Source: UBA12202 sp049595035
Lineage (GTDB): Bacteria; Pseudomonadota; Alphaproteobacteria; Puniceispirillales; UBA1172
Assembly (NCBI GenBank): GCA_049595035.1
Contig: JBMYKD010000016.1
Coordinates: 1-43,500, forward strand
DNA length: 43,500 bases
Direction of reading: 5' to 3'
Each line of letters starts with the position of its first letter. Position 1 is the stretch's first letter. The notes beneath the pieces are model-generated. The model saw only the letters and a list, made by a program, of their open reading frames with translations. It did not search any database and was not told where the DNA came from. The translations under genes and the position numbers were made by a program. Positions 16,306 through 25,106 of the stretch are shown here, one piece after another.

Positions 16306-16725
16306 ATGAAAACATGGCTATTTAAATCAGAACCCTCAACATGGTCATGGCAGGATCAGTTAGATGCTGGTGAAACCGGAACAGGATGGGACGGCGTCCG
16401 GAATTATCAGGCATCAAATAATATGAAAGCCATGGAAATCGGTGATCTGGGGTTTTTTTATCATTCGGTAAATGAAAAGCGGATCGTTGGCATTGTTGAG
16501 GTCATTGCGCTTTACCATCCAGACCATACAGATGAAAGCGGACGTTTCGGGATGGTAGATGTCAAAGCCGTGAAAACGGTCAATCAGCCAGTGACCCTTG
16601 CAGAAATAAAGGCTAATCCGTTGCTAGAAGAATTGACGTTAATCCGACAGTCACGCCTGTCGGTGGTGCCAGTATCGCATGATCACTGGAATGAGTTATT
16701 GCGAATGACCAACACAACGGTTTGA
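16306..16725 (+). CDS. EVE (PUA-like) domain protein
   Basis: A 139-residue single-domain protein that begins WLFKSEPSTWSW and contains GTGWDGVRNYQASNNMK and GDLGFFYHS. These are the EVE/THYN1 signature stretches, a fold related to YTH and PUA that binds modified bases in nucleic acid. AGGAG precedes the ATG. It follows gpsA by 9 bp and is probably in the tsaD transcript. Which modified base is bound is not known from the sequence; a link with nearby tRNA modification by TsaD is only suggestive. Confidence 0.9.
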   Translation: MKTWLFKSEPSTWSWQDQLDAGETGTGWDGVRNYQASNNMKAMEIGDLGFFYHSVNEKRIVGIVEVIALYHPDHTDESGRFGMVDVKAVKTVNQPVTLAEIKANPLLEELTLIRQSRLSVVPVSHDHWNELLRMTNTTV

Positions 16726-16739
16726 AACAGGCTATACGC

Positions 16740-17159
16740 CTATGTATCGGCAGGCGGTTCGCCAATGGCGTCATCCTTAGCTGATGCCTGATTGCGGCGA
16801 TCCCGTGATACAAAATACAGATTACGCAAATAAATAAACAGGCCAAGCCCCTGACCGCAGATGATAACAGGGTCTTGCCGCCATATGGCGTAAAGTAATA
16901 AAACCGCTCCGCCGCCAATGGAAAAATACCAGAAAGCAATGGGAATGACGCTTTTCTGTTCGCGTTCTGATGTAATCCACTGAATGATAAAACGCATGGC
17001 AAAAAGAAACTGGCCGCCAAATCCAATCACAATCATGATAGTTTCCGGATATGCAATCAACGTTTCCGGCAAAAACGGAAACACCGTGATCAATACCCAC
17101 GCAATGCTAATGGCCGCCTGTTCTATCCCTTGGGAAAGGGTTGCAATCAGTTCTGACAT
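16740..17159 (-). CDS. LAB_N-type small membrane protein (lipid A biosynthesis N-terminal domain)
   Basis: A 139-residue integral membrane protein of about three to four helices with the LAB_N pattern: GFGGQFLFAMRFIIQW, then SVIPIAFWYFSIGGG, and LGLFIYLRNLYF. This domain is found alone or fused to lipid A-related enzymes and does not itself contain a known catalytic site. It is encoded 6 bp after a GT2 glycosyltransferase, which follows an ArnT-like gene, so it probably belongs to a lipid-linked sugar pathway. It may supply the membrane part that the short GT2 enzyme lacks (inference). Confidence 0.85.
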   Translation of the reverse strand: MSELIATLSQGIEQAAISIAWVLITVFPFLPETLIAYPETIMIVIGFGGQFLFAMRFIIQWITSEREQKSVIPIAFWYFSIGGGAVLLLYAIWRQDPVIICGQGLGLFIYLRNLYFVSRDRRNQASAKDDAIGEPPADT

Positions 17160-17165
17160 AATGGA

Positions 17166-17900
17166 TTATTCCAGTTCCTGTGTTTCAAGCTTCTTCGGGC
17201 TTCTCCGCATCAACCACATCACACCTCTGATATCTGCAATACCAACAAGCAACCGATCCAGATTTCCATATTTGGAATTGCCAATCTGTCTGGCGGCATG
17301 GCTAACCGGAACAGCCAGCACTTCAGCCCCTTCACGTTTGGCAAGAATAGGCATGAAACGGTGGATATGATTAAAATATGGCATCCGCAAGAATAACGCC
17401 CGATCAAATACCTTGATGCCGCAACCACTATCGGGGTGGCTATCCCCAAGCAACCATGCGCGCAACCGTCTTGCCCAGCGTGATGCTACCCGCTTACCCA
17501 GGCTATCCTGTCTTTTCTGCCGCACGCCGGCGGCCATGACCATCAGATGATGCTGTTTTGCTTTTTGCCATGCCTGTTCCAGATTAACCAGATCAGCAGG
17601 CGGGTTTTGTCCATCACCATCTAGCGTTGCTATACGGTCGGCTTTTGCTGACAATATCCCTGTCCGCAGAGCCGCGCTTTGTCCTGATCTTTTGCTATGA
17701 TTAATCACCCGCAGATGTTTGCGTTTCGCTTTTTCCGCTTTCAGCTCATCAAGGGTACTATCGGTGCTAGCATCATTGACATAGATAATTTCAATTGATC
17801 GCTTGGAAAACGCGGCATCAATAGCATGGATCAATGGTGCAATATTACCCGCTTCGTTCATCACAGGCACAACTACACTGATTTCAGGATGATGAGTCAT
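17166..17900 (-). CDS. GT2 glycosyltransferase (polyprenyl-phosphate sugar transferase type)
   Basis: A 244-residue GT-A enzyme like dolichol-phosphate mannosyltransferase or ArnC: ISVVVPVMNEAGNI at the start, YVNDASTDST (nucleotide binding), and the metal-binding ATLDGDGQNPP at about 91-101. The HIHRFMPILAKREG and GNSKYGNLDRL segments further on are typical of the DPM group. It ends after about 244 residues with no C-terminal membrane helices, unlike ArnC (over 300 residues). It would charge a polyprenyl phosphate with a sugar for the ArnT-like enzyme encoded upstream. The sugar cannot be told. Confidence 0.88.
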   Translation of the reverse strand: MTHHPEISVVVPVMNEAGNIAPLIHAIDAAFSKRSIEIIYVNDASTDSTLDELKAEKAKRKHLRVINHSKRSGQSAALRTGILSAKADRIATLDGDGQNPPADLVNLEQAWQKAKQHHLMVMAAGVRQKRQDSLGKRVASRWARRLRAWLLGDSHPDSGCGIKVFDRALFLRMPYFNHIHRFMPILAKREGAEVLAVPVSHAARQIGNSKYGNLDRLLVGIADIRGVMWLMRRSPKKLETQELE

Positions 17901-17982
17901 TTCATTTTTCCAACGGCATCATATCTGCCACCCCCTTGAAGCATATACTTGAGCTAGTCATTAACGTCAATTGCCTGCCAGA

Positions 17983-19698
17983 TTACTTCCGGCTGTAAAT
18001 CACCAGCCGCACCGGTTGCCCACGTGAATAATTATATCCTTCAATTGCTCCATGTTGAATGACACTTATGTTCAGGTTGCCCAGAATATCAAGAAAAAGC
18101 GGGGCAGATTTATCTTCTATGATGGCGATACTGTCTTCGGCCTCTGCCAGAAAAACCGCCGCCTGATCCGGTGTAAATAACAGAATATCCTGCCCAAGGG
18201 CAAAAACAAGCGATGGTTCATGATATCCGGCAACAGCAATCTGATGATCAAGCAGGTCTTTACTCACCAGTTCGGCCTTGATGCGTGGGGCAAGGTGTAA
18301 ATCACTCATCCCCGGCAAAACCCCACCAAAAGTCACCGCATGAAACCCGGCCGCACTGATCAGCATGGCGGCCAGATAGACTGGCCGGGATGCGTTTCTT
18401 CGCCAGAACCAGCCCAGAATGGAACATATCACCGCCATCAGAAAAGCCAGTCCTCCCCATATCATTGACCCGCCATAAAGACTGGCAGCAATGAAAACAA
18501 GCATGCCCAGAACAACCCCAAGCACCAGCACCAGATATTCGTAAATAGTGATCAAAACAGGTGGTGAAAACAGGGTTCTGATCATATGCCATGCAAATCC
18601 TAATGATGACTGACCAGAATAATTTCGCCACCGGGGATGTGATGGGGGCGCGGCCGGCAGGCCAAAAAAGGCAATGAGCAAAGCAAGCGCAGGTAGAACA
18701 GGAAGGCTATAATGGGGTAATTTGGTTGGCGTTAATTCAATTAACAGCCAGAACGGGATAATCCAGGCTAGCAGAAATCGTGTGGTTGGTGATTTGCGAT
18801 GCGCCCAGATGCCTGGAATGGCACGCGCAATGATTAAACTGCCCGGCCAGAATACGATAAGCAGAAATATCAAATGTGCGCCGAATGGCATACCATGGGA
18901 TTCCTGACCAGATTGTAATTTGTTGATGAAATCGCCTTTGATGGCAATATCCAGAAACGCCCCATTTGTGGCTGCCGTCACCAGAAGCACCCACGGCAAT
19001 ACCATCAAGGTGACCACCACCAGCCCCATCAGGGGACGTGTGGCTAGCACCCATCGCCAGTGACGTTCAAGCAGGATAACCCCCAGCATTGTCAAGATCA
19101 GTATGGCAGGCGCAATAGGGCCTTTGACCAGCACCCCCAACGCCAGCGACACCCAGAGCATGAGCGCATAACGCCCTGACACATATTTGCCCTGCCGATG
19201 CAGTGTGGTGATGATCCATAAGGCATATTGTTGCACCATAATCAGCATACAAAGCATAGCGTCGGTTTTTGCCAGTCTGGCTTCAGCCGCTATGATCAGA
19301 CTTAACCCTATAAATGCGGCGGCAAAGGTCGCCTGCATTGGCGGCATCATCCGACTGGCCATCAGAAAGGTCATCAACATGATACCAAAGCCGCCTATAA
19401 CACTAGGCAGGCGATATGATGCGGGGGTATCTTTGTCAAAAAGCCAAGCTGATGCCGATTGCATCCAGTAGATTCCGGCCGGTTTCTTGGCCCGCAATTC
19501 ATCCTGAAAGCGGATGGTGATAACGTCACCGGTTTCCACCATTTGCCGGCTTGCCTGCATATAACGGGCTTCGTCACGATCCATTGGCGGCAAATGCGTC
19601 ACCCCGGGCAGAATGGCTACCATCATAACGCATACCAGAATGAAAAAAGCTGGGTAATTTCGCCATAATTGGGGTATAGAGGTGAAGAAAGAAAACAT
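17983..19698 (-). CDS. ArnT-like GT83 glycosyltransferase of the inner membrane
   Basis: A 571-residue GT-C enzyme with about a dozen membrane helices. The first periplasmic loop carries PPMDRDEARYMQASRQM, with the conserved catalytic Asp-Glu pair, then AKKPAGIYWMQ, both typical of the ArnT/PMT group. The membrane part is followed by a smaller periplasmic C-terminal domain. ArnT moves 4-amino-arabinose from undecaprenyl phosphate to lipid A and so lowers its charge; related enzymes move other sugars. None of arnA, arnB or arnD is in the window, so a 4-amino-arabinose product is not supported and another sugar is possible. It diverges from the MATE gene across 87 bp. Confidence 0.85.
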   Translation of the reverse strand: MFSFFTSIPQLWRNYPAFFILVCVMMVAILPGVTHLPPMDRDEARYMQASRQMVETGDVITIRFQDELRAKKPAGIYWMQSASAWLFDKDTPASYRLPSVIGGFGIMLMTFLMASRMMPPMQATFAAAFIGLSLIIAAEARLAKTDAMLCMLIMVQQYALWIITTLHRQGKYVSGRYALMLWVSLALGVLVKGPIAPAILILTMLGVILLERHWRWVLATRPLMGLVVVTLMVLPWVLLVTAATNGAFLDIAIKGDFINKLQSGQESHGMPFGAHLIFLLIVFWPGSLIIARAIPGIWAHRKSPTTRFLLAWIIPFWLLIELTPTKLPHYSLPVLPALALLIAFFGLPAAPPSHPRWRNYSGQSSLGFAWHMIRTLFSPPVLITIYEYLVLVLGVVLGMLVFIAASLYGGSMIWGGLAFLMAVICSILGWFWRRNASRPVYLAAMLISAAGFHAVTFGGVLPGMSDLHLAPRIKAELVSKDLLDHQIAVAGYHEPSLVFALGQDILLFTPDQAAVFLAEAEDSIAIIEDKSAPLFLDILGNLNISVIQHGAIEGYNYSRGQPVRLVIYSRK

Positions 19699-19785
19699 GG
19701 AAGCACTATATCCCTATTTCTTTTAACTGAAAACACCAAGCTGAGCTGTTTCAATGAATATTGATGCGAAACGGTAAAAAATCTA

Positions 19786-21174
19786 ATGGCAACTAAAAAG
19801 ACACCTCATCCCCCAGATACGCAAACACCAGATCAGGTTCTCAAGCATATTGATGGCAATGACCGTGCAGCGATCCGGCGGCAAACATGGCGCATTGCCA
19901 TTCCGGTGATCATTGCAAATAGCTCTATTCCTCTGGTGGGCATCGTTGACACCGCTGTCATGGGGCATCTGGATTCACCCCATTACATTGGTGCAGTTGC
20001 TATGGGCAGTTTTATCCTCAGCCTTATTCTTGCTACTTTCGGGTTTCTCCGGATGGCTACAACCGGATTTGTGGCACAAGCTGCTGGCGCAAATGATGGC
20101 GCTATGGTTCTGACTCATTTCTGGCGTGCTATTTCTGTTGCGATCATTCTGGGGTTGCTGACCATCATGCTGATCCCGGTGATCATTTTGCTCGCTGGTA
20201 TGACACTTACGATGAGTGATGATGTTAGCAATGGTATGTCACGTTATCTGGCCATTGTCTGCCTATCGGCACCAGCAATTACCATCAATATGGTGATTAT
20301 CGGCGTGTTATTCGGGCTTCAGCGGATACGCGCAACGGTAATACAACTGATGACCGTCAATACGATTAATATCATAGGGAATATTATTCTTGTTTACGGG
20401 GTTGGTATGCGGGTTGAAGGCGTGGCCCTAGCGACAGCAATTTCCCATTACTGTGGATTGCTTGTCACCTTGCCCATGGTGGTTTCGGCGATCAGGAACA
20501 TTACTCCGTTTTCTTTTTTGCCTTTCAATATTATTCTCAATATAACGGCAATGCGGCGGTATCTGGGGCTTGGCTTTGATCTGACCATTCGCACCAGTTG
20601 TATTATCCTGTCTGAACTGATTGTGCTTAACGCCGCTTCTGCCATTGATGATGTTTCGCTAGCGGCATCACAAATCGGCTTTGTTATTTTTGCCACGATT
20701 GCCTATCCACTAGATGGTTTCGCCCATGCAGCGGAAGCCCTGACCGGAAGTGCAATTGGTCGCCGCAGTCGCGTCATGTTTAATCATACCTTACGGGAAA
20801 CAACCAATCTGGCCATCATCATGTCGGTGATTATGGCTATCCTGCTCGCTTTATTCGGGGATATCTTTATCAGTGCCATGACCAGTATTCCCGAAGTTGT
20901 TGAAAGAAGTCACCAATTGCTCCCGATACTGGTGGTGATGCCTGTTGTGTCGGTCATTGCCTTTCAAATGGATGGGGTTTTTGTTGGGGCAACAATGGGG
21001 CGGGATATGCGGAATGCTATGCTGATATCTATGCTTGTCTTTCTGCCATTGATGTATGTTATGGAAATCTGGCTTGGCCTTATTGGTATCTGGCTTGCCT
21101 TTGTGCTTCTGCTCGGGTTGAGAGGAGCAACATTATGGATGCGGTTAAATCATATCCGCGTTATCATTGAATAA
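19786..21174 (+). CDS. MATE-family multidrug/cation efflux protein
   Basis: A 462-residue protein with about 12 membrane helices in two homologous halves. Segments such as IPVIIANSSIPLVGIVDTAV at the start and TGFVAQAAGANDG in the first half fit the NorM/DinF superfamily. It should export organic cations or metabolites using a sodium or proton gradient; the DinF-like branch fits best by general look. The ribosome binding site is poor. It is followed 28 bp later by the aminopeptidase gene and may share its message. Confidence 0.9.
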   Translation: MATKKTPHPPDTQTPDQVLKHIDGNDRAAIRRQTWRIAIPVIIANSSIPLVGIVDTAVMGHLDSPHYIGAVAMGSFILSLILATFGFLRMATTGFVAQAAGANDGAMVLTHFWRAISVAIILGLLTIMLIPVIILLAGMTLTMSDDVSNGMSRYLAIVCLSAPAITINMVIIGVLFGLQRIRATVIQLMTVNTINIIGNIILVYGVGMRVEGVALATAISHYCGLLVTLPMVVSAIRNITPFSFLPFNIILNITAMRRYLGLGFDLTIRTSCIILSELIVLNAASAIDDVSLAASQIGFVIFATIAYPLDGFAHAAEALTGSAIGRRSRVMFNHTLRETTNLAIIMSVIMAILLALFGDIFISAMTSIPEVVERSHQLLPILVVMPVVSVIAFQMDGVFVGATMGRDMRNAMLISMLVFLPLMYVMEIWLGLIGIWLAFVLLLGLRGATLWMRLNHIRVIIE

Positions 21175-21202
21175 GTCTTATTAGGTGAAAATGAGGACGA
21201 GC

Positions 21203-22582
21203 ATGTTTAACCATCATCTTATTGAAGAACCCGAAAACAGCATACCAGTTTATCGATGCCATAAGTCAACATGGGATGACTGGCTTAATCAGGCAGAACC
21301 ACGCTGGAAAAACTGGATAGAAAGCCATCATTTTGCGCCATCACATCACAAAATGTTAAACCTGCCTGATGCCGAACATCACATAGAAGCCATTCTGCAG
21401 ACTGATAGCGGTAACAGCTTTGATGATGGCGCACAGGCAAGCAGGCTTCCCGCTGGCTGTTATTATCTGGATGCGGCCGATGCAGAAACCACCGAACAAT
21501 ATGCCCTAGGCTGGGCATTGGCCAATTACAGATTTACCGCATACCGTAGAACCAAGCATCCTTCATCTGAAAAAGCCAGGCTGGTCATTGCAGATAGCGA
21601 TATCCGCCGCCGCGTGATGGCATTGGCGGAATCAACAGCTCTTGTTCGTGACCTGATCAATACGCCTGCTAATATCATGACACCCGAAGGACTGGAACAA
21701 TCCGCAACTGATCTTGCCAGCACATATGAGGCCGCTATCACCGTGACCAAAGGCATTGATCTGGCCAACCGCTTTCCCGCTATTCATACGGTTGGGCGGG
21801 CGGCAGAAATTGCACCAAGATTGATTGATATGACATGGGGCGATAAGGGCCCCCGGATTACCCTAATTGGTAAGGGGATCACCTTTGATAGTGGCGGACT
21901 AGATATCAAACCATCCTCCGGCATGGAAATCATGAAAAAGGATATGGGCGGTGCTGCACATGTTCTGGGGCTTGCTAAAGCTATCATGGCCATGGGGCTA
22001 TCTGTTCGCTTGCGGGTACTTATTCCGGCGGCAGAAAATGCTATTTCCGCCCTGTCCATGCGCCCGCTGGATATTATTGAAACCGCGGCCGGGATACCGG
22101 TTGAAGTGGGCAATACCGATGCCGAAGGCCGGCTTGTTCTAGCAGATGCTTTGCATCTGGCAACGCAGGAAGATAATGATCTGATTGTGGATTTTGCTAC
22201 CCTGACAGGTGCCGCCAGAATTGCGCTGGGAACAGAATTACCAGCCATGTTCACCAATCAGGATGAATTGGCAAAAGCACTTACTCTACATGCGGAAAAA
22301 GCCCATGATCCGCTATGGCGGCTTCCGCTTCATGCCCCATATGGCAAACAACTGGATCAGGGTCATGCGGCATTTTCAAGCACCGGCTCATCACGATATG
22401 GCGGGGCTATTACGGCTGCCTTATTTCTTGAACAATTCCTAGCCACCCCACAACCATGGGTACATTTTGATGTCATGGCCTGGAATCTGGGGGCACGCCC
22501 CGGTCGACCAAAAGGGGGCGAAGCTATGGCTATGCGCGCCGTGTTCAGCCTGATCGAAGAAATGGCCAATACGCCGTCATAG
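21203..22582 (+). CDS. Leucyl aminopeptidase family (M17) metallopeptidase
   Basis: A 459-residue protein from the ATG at 21203, which has GAGGA at good spacing; earlier in-frame GTG (21185) and ATG (21191) codons are less well placed. The C-terminal catalytic domain is complete: GKGITFDSGGLDIKP (metal ligands Lys224 and Asp229), KKDMGGAA (Asp247), NTDAEGRLVLADAL (Asp306, Glu308, active-site Arg310) and DFATLTGAARIALG. The N-terminal domain is divergent, as is usual for this family. It removes N-terminal residues from peptides in the cytoplasm. It may be the PepA-related or PepB-like branch. The stop codon lies inside a short tandem duplication. Confidence 0.93.
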   Translation: MFNHHLIEEPENSIPVYRCHKSTWDDWLNQAEPRWKNWIESHHFAPSHHKMLNLPDAEHHIEAILQTDSGNSFDDGAQASRLPAGCYYLDAADAETTEQYALGWALANYRFTAYRRTKHPSSEKARLVIADSDIRRRVMALAESTALVRDLINTPANIMTPEGLEQSATDLASTYEAAITVTKGIDLANRFPAIHTVGRAAEIAPRLIDMTWGDKGPRITLIGKGITFDSGGLDIKPSSGMEIMKKDMGGAAHVLGLAKAIMAMGLSVRLRVLIPAAENAISALSMRPLDIIETAAGIPVEVGNTDAEGRLVLADALHLATQEDNDLIVDFATLTGAARIALGTELPAMFTNQDELAKALTLHAEKAHDPLWRLPLHAPYGKQLDQGHAAFSSTGSSRYGGAITAALFLEQFLATPQPWVHFDVMAWNLGARPGRPKGGEAMAMRAVFSLIEEMANTPS

Positions 22583-22598
22583 AAATACGCCGTCATAG
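22568..22598. repeat. 16-bp tandem duplication over the aminopeptidase stop codon
   Basis: The 15-base unit AATACGCCGTCATAG occurs at 22568-22582 and again at 22584-22598. It copies the last codons and the stop just downstream of the gene end. This looks like a recent slippage event without effect on the protein. Confidence 0.8.
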
Positions 22599-22614
22599 AA
22601 ATGGTAAAACCGGA

Positions 22615-23559
22615 TTAATAACCGCGACTGATATCAACGGGATTAACCGGCGGCTTGCCTTCACGAATAGCCATGATGGATGCTAGCACCTGTTTTGCCG
22701 CCGTAATCGGGCTGGTCTGGGCAGATACATGTGGCCAGACGGTCACCTTATCATGCACCCATAACGGATGATCCGCTGGCAAGGGTTCCTGACGGAATAC
22801 ATCAAGACAGGCTCCGCTTAACTGGCCCTGATCAAGAGCGCTGATCAGATCGTCTTCTACCACCTGCAATCCGCGTCCACAGTTAATAAAATAAGCTCCT
22901 GTTTTCATCACTTGAAATGCGTTGGCATCATAGATATCTCTGGTGCTATCGGTTAGAGGCAACACAGATACAACGTAATCAGCTTGCTTCAGGCAATGGT
23001 CGAACCCATCTGTCCCCGTCAGGCTGGTAACACCGGCAAGTGATTTTTCGGTGCGCGACCACCCCATTACATTAAATCCGAAACTGGCAATTTTTTCCGC
23101 AACATGGCCGCCAATAGCCCCAATCCCCATGACGGAAACGGTATAATCAGCAGGGATGCGTGGCTCTAGGCATAGCCAGTCTTTGCGGATAGCGGCAGCG
23201 GCATAGGCAGCTTCATCACGGTGCTGTTTTAAGATGGCTAGCATCACCCATTCTGCCATGGATTGCGACATGAATGGATCAATCAGACGACCAACAATGA
23301 TATCACGCGGTAATGAAGGATCATCCAGCAGATGATCAACACCCTGAGCCAGTGAGATGACGCCTTTCAGATTTTCCAGCTCGGCAATTGCACCATATGG
23401 GGGTGACCAGGTGATCATGACATCAGCGCGTTTGGCATCCTTGTCATCAACCGGGATAAGCCGTATGCGGGGGTCAAGGCGATTTAACCATTCCTGCCAT
23501 TTTGACATAGGGGCATCGGAACTATGATAAATGACGGGAATATCCGTTTGGTCTGACAT
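22615..23559 (-). CDS. ghrA: Glyoxylate/hydroxypyruvate reductase A-like 2-hydroxyacid dehydrogenase
   Basis: A 314-residue D-2-hydroxyacid dehydrogenase. The start is the ATG at 23559 with AAAGGA upstream. The NAD(P)-binding loop is MGIGAIGGHVAEKI, followed by the NADP-type GWSRTEKS. The catalytic triad is visible: Arg in INCGRGLQVV, Glu in LDVFRQEPLP, His in VWPHVSAQT. The WPHVSAQT ending is typical of the GhrA group, which reduces glyoxylate and hydroxypyruvate with NADPH. It starts 11 bp after hisN and should be co-transcribed, though the two functions are not obviously linked. Confidence 0.87.
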   Translation of the reverse strand: MSDQTDIPVIYHSSDAPMSKWQEWLNRLDPRIRLIPVDDKDAKRADVMITWSPPYGAIAELENLKGVISLAQGVDHLLDDPSLPRDIIVGRLIDPFMSQSMAEWVMLAILKQHRDEAAYAAAAIRKDWLCLEPRIPADYTVSVMGIGAIGGHVAEKIASFGFNVMGWSRTEKSLAGVTSLTGTDGFDHCLKQADYVVSVLPLTDSTRDIYDANAFQVMKTGAYFINCGRGLQVVEDDLISALDQGQLSGACLDVFRQEPLPADHPLWVHDKVTVWPHVSAQTSPITAAKQVLASIMAIREGKPPVNPVDISRGY

Positions 23560-23570
23560 CAATTATCCTT

Positions 23571-24341
23571 TCATTTGGTAAGATATGTTACTGCCGCCGC
23601 GTGTAATTCAGGCGTGGCGGCCGCAATAATCGTACCATCAAAATGATCAAGATGGATAGGGGTTCCATCCCACTGGCTGACCTTGCCACCAGCAGAAGTA
23701 ATCACAGCCACGACCGCCATGATATCATAAGCCTGCAAATTGGCTTCAACAACCAGATCACACCAGCCACTAGCGAGATGGGCATAATTGGCACAATCAC
23801 CACCATAATTGACTACACGGCAGGCCGCTGCCAGTCGTTCAAACCTTGGCTGGCCTTTGACACCAAGTAAAGTTGAACTGGTCGTTACTATCCGCGCTGA
23901 TGCCAGTTCTGTTACCGATGAGGTATAACAAGGTATTGTGTTGCAATAGCCGGGTTTGCCCATCTGGCCAATCCAGCGTTTTTCCAGTATCGGAAGGTCA
24001 ATGACACCAATTTTCGGCTGACCATGTTCGAGGATGCCAATCAGGGTTCCAAACAGGGGATTGCCGCAAGTGAATGATCTTGTGCCATCAATCGGATCGA
24101 TTACCCATGTGTAGGGGGCATCACCAATATGCTGATGTTCTTCTTCGCCAATAATACTATGATCTGGATAGCGGCTGCGGATAGCGGCACGCAAAACCCG
24201 TTCAACCTGCTGATCAGCCATGGTTACAGGTGACTGATCCTGTTTCTTGATGATATCCGGGTTTTGCCGGAAATACTGATGAATAATCGGTCGGGTAAGA
24301 TCAGTAAGAGCCACCGCATATCTAGCCAGTTCGTCCAGCAT
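23571..24341 (-). CDS. hisN: Histidinol-phosphatase (inositol monophosphatase family)
   Basis: A 256-residue magnesium-dependent phosphatase. The metal site is built from the SIIGEEE stretch (62-68), WVIDPIDGTRSF (79-90) and a late Asp in ANLQAYDIMAVVAVI. The TRSF form of the DPIDGT motif is typical of the histidinol-phosphatase group of this superfamily rather than of true inositol monophosphatases. It would carry out the dephosphorylation of L-histidinol phosphate. AAGGAG lies 10 bases before the ATG. No other his gene is in the window. Confidence 0.87.
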   Translation of the reverse strand: MLDELARYAVALTDLTRPIIHQYFRQNPDIIKKQDQSPVTMADQQVERVLRAAIRSRYPDHSIIGEEEHQHIGDAPYTWVIDPIDGTRSFTCGNPLFGTLIGILEHGQPKIGVIDLPILEKRWIGQMGKPGYCNTIPCYTSSVTELASARIVTTSSTLLGVKGQPRFERLAAACRVVNYGGDCANYAHLASGWCDLVVEANLQAYDIMAVVAVITSAGGKVSQWDGTPIHLDHFDGTIIAAATPELHAAAVTYLTK

Positions 24342-24406
24342 TATCAGCGGCTCCTTCTTTTGTGTGTTAATCTGCCTTACTATCGGGCGAAATAAACCCT
24401 TGTCCC

Positions 24407-24949
24407 TTACGGAAGCGGTGCCGGATCGTTAGAAAGTGTCCGAAGCCAGGCAATGATATTCGCCCGGTCTTCTGGTTTCTTGAGCCCAGCATAATTCATC
24501 TTTGTACCACTAACCCAGGTCTTTGGCTTATAGAGGAAGCCATTAAGCTGTTCGTAGTCCCATTCACCACCAAAATCTGCCAGAGCTGACGAATATTTAT
24601 AGCCGTCTACATTGGCAATATCCCGATTGACGATGTTGTAGAGATTTGGGCCAACCTTATTCGCCCCGCCGTCATTAAAGCTGTGACAGGCGGTACATTT
24701 TTTAGATAAAGACTGTCCGGCATCAATATCTGCGCTTGCTAGCATGGCGAAAATAGGCTCAGGTCCTGTATCTTCAACAACAGCAGGTGCGCTTTCTCCA
24801 TCGCCTGCTTCGGCTACTTCAAAAGGATAGGCATTTTCTTCCAGTTCCTGATGAGGTACCAGCAATTCACCAGCTTTGATCCCGGCCATCAGAAGCAACC
24901 CACCACAAAGTAAACCAGCCGCGACTTTATTAAAATTCAGATTATTCAT
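24407..24949 (-). CDS. cycM: Membrane-anchored class I cytochrome c
   Basis: A 180-residue protein from the ATG at 24949 (AAGGAT upstream). An uncleaved N-terminal membrane helix (about 8-30) is followed by an acidic, alanine-proline linker (about 35-70) and a c-type domain with the heme site CTACH (85-89) and axial Met151 in GTKMNYAGL. This matches the CycM/c552 type that passes electrons from the bc1 complex to cytochrome oxidase on the periplasmic face. Place beside kdsB and pheA is typical of alphaproteobacteria. It diverges from kdsB. Confidence 0.9.
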   Translation of the reverse strand: MNNLNFNKVAAGLLCGGLLLMAGIKAGELLVPHQELEENAYPFEVAEAGDGESAPAVVEDTGPEPIFAMLASADIDAGQSLSKKCTACHSFNDGGANKVGPNLYNIVNRDIANVDGYKYSSALADFGGEWDYEQLNGFLYKPKTWVSGTKMNYAGLKKPEDRANIIAWLRTLSNDPAPLP

Positions 24950-25021
24950 GATACGTATCCTTACTTTCCCCCTCGGCATGGGCTAACCAACCCATTGACT
25001 AATCGGAACGTCCCAGTTCAA

Positions 25022-25037
25022 GCATATTACTATATGC
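25022..25037. promoter_or_regulatory. Palindrome in the cytochrome c / kdsB divergent region
   Basis: GCATAT-TACT-ATATGC is a perfect 6-4-6 inverted repeat in the 157 bp region between the two divergent start codons. It could be an operator or part of a promoter; no family assignment is possible. Confidence 0.3.
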
Positions 25038-25106
25038 ATGTGAACAGCATTGATCTAGTCATAATATGATTGGCATGATAAAGACAGGTGAATTGATAAC
25101 AAGAGT

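Noticed and set aside
21784..22257. 157-codon minus-strand frame inside the aminopeptidase gene
   Set aside because: The plus-strand gene has all metal-binding motifs across this stretch; the reverse frame has no recognisable feature or ribosome binding site.
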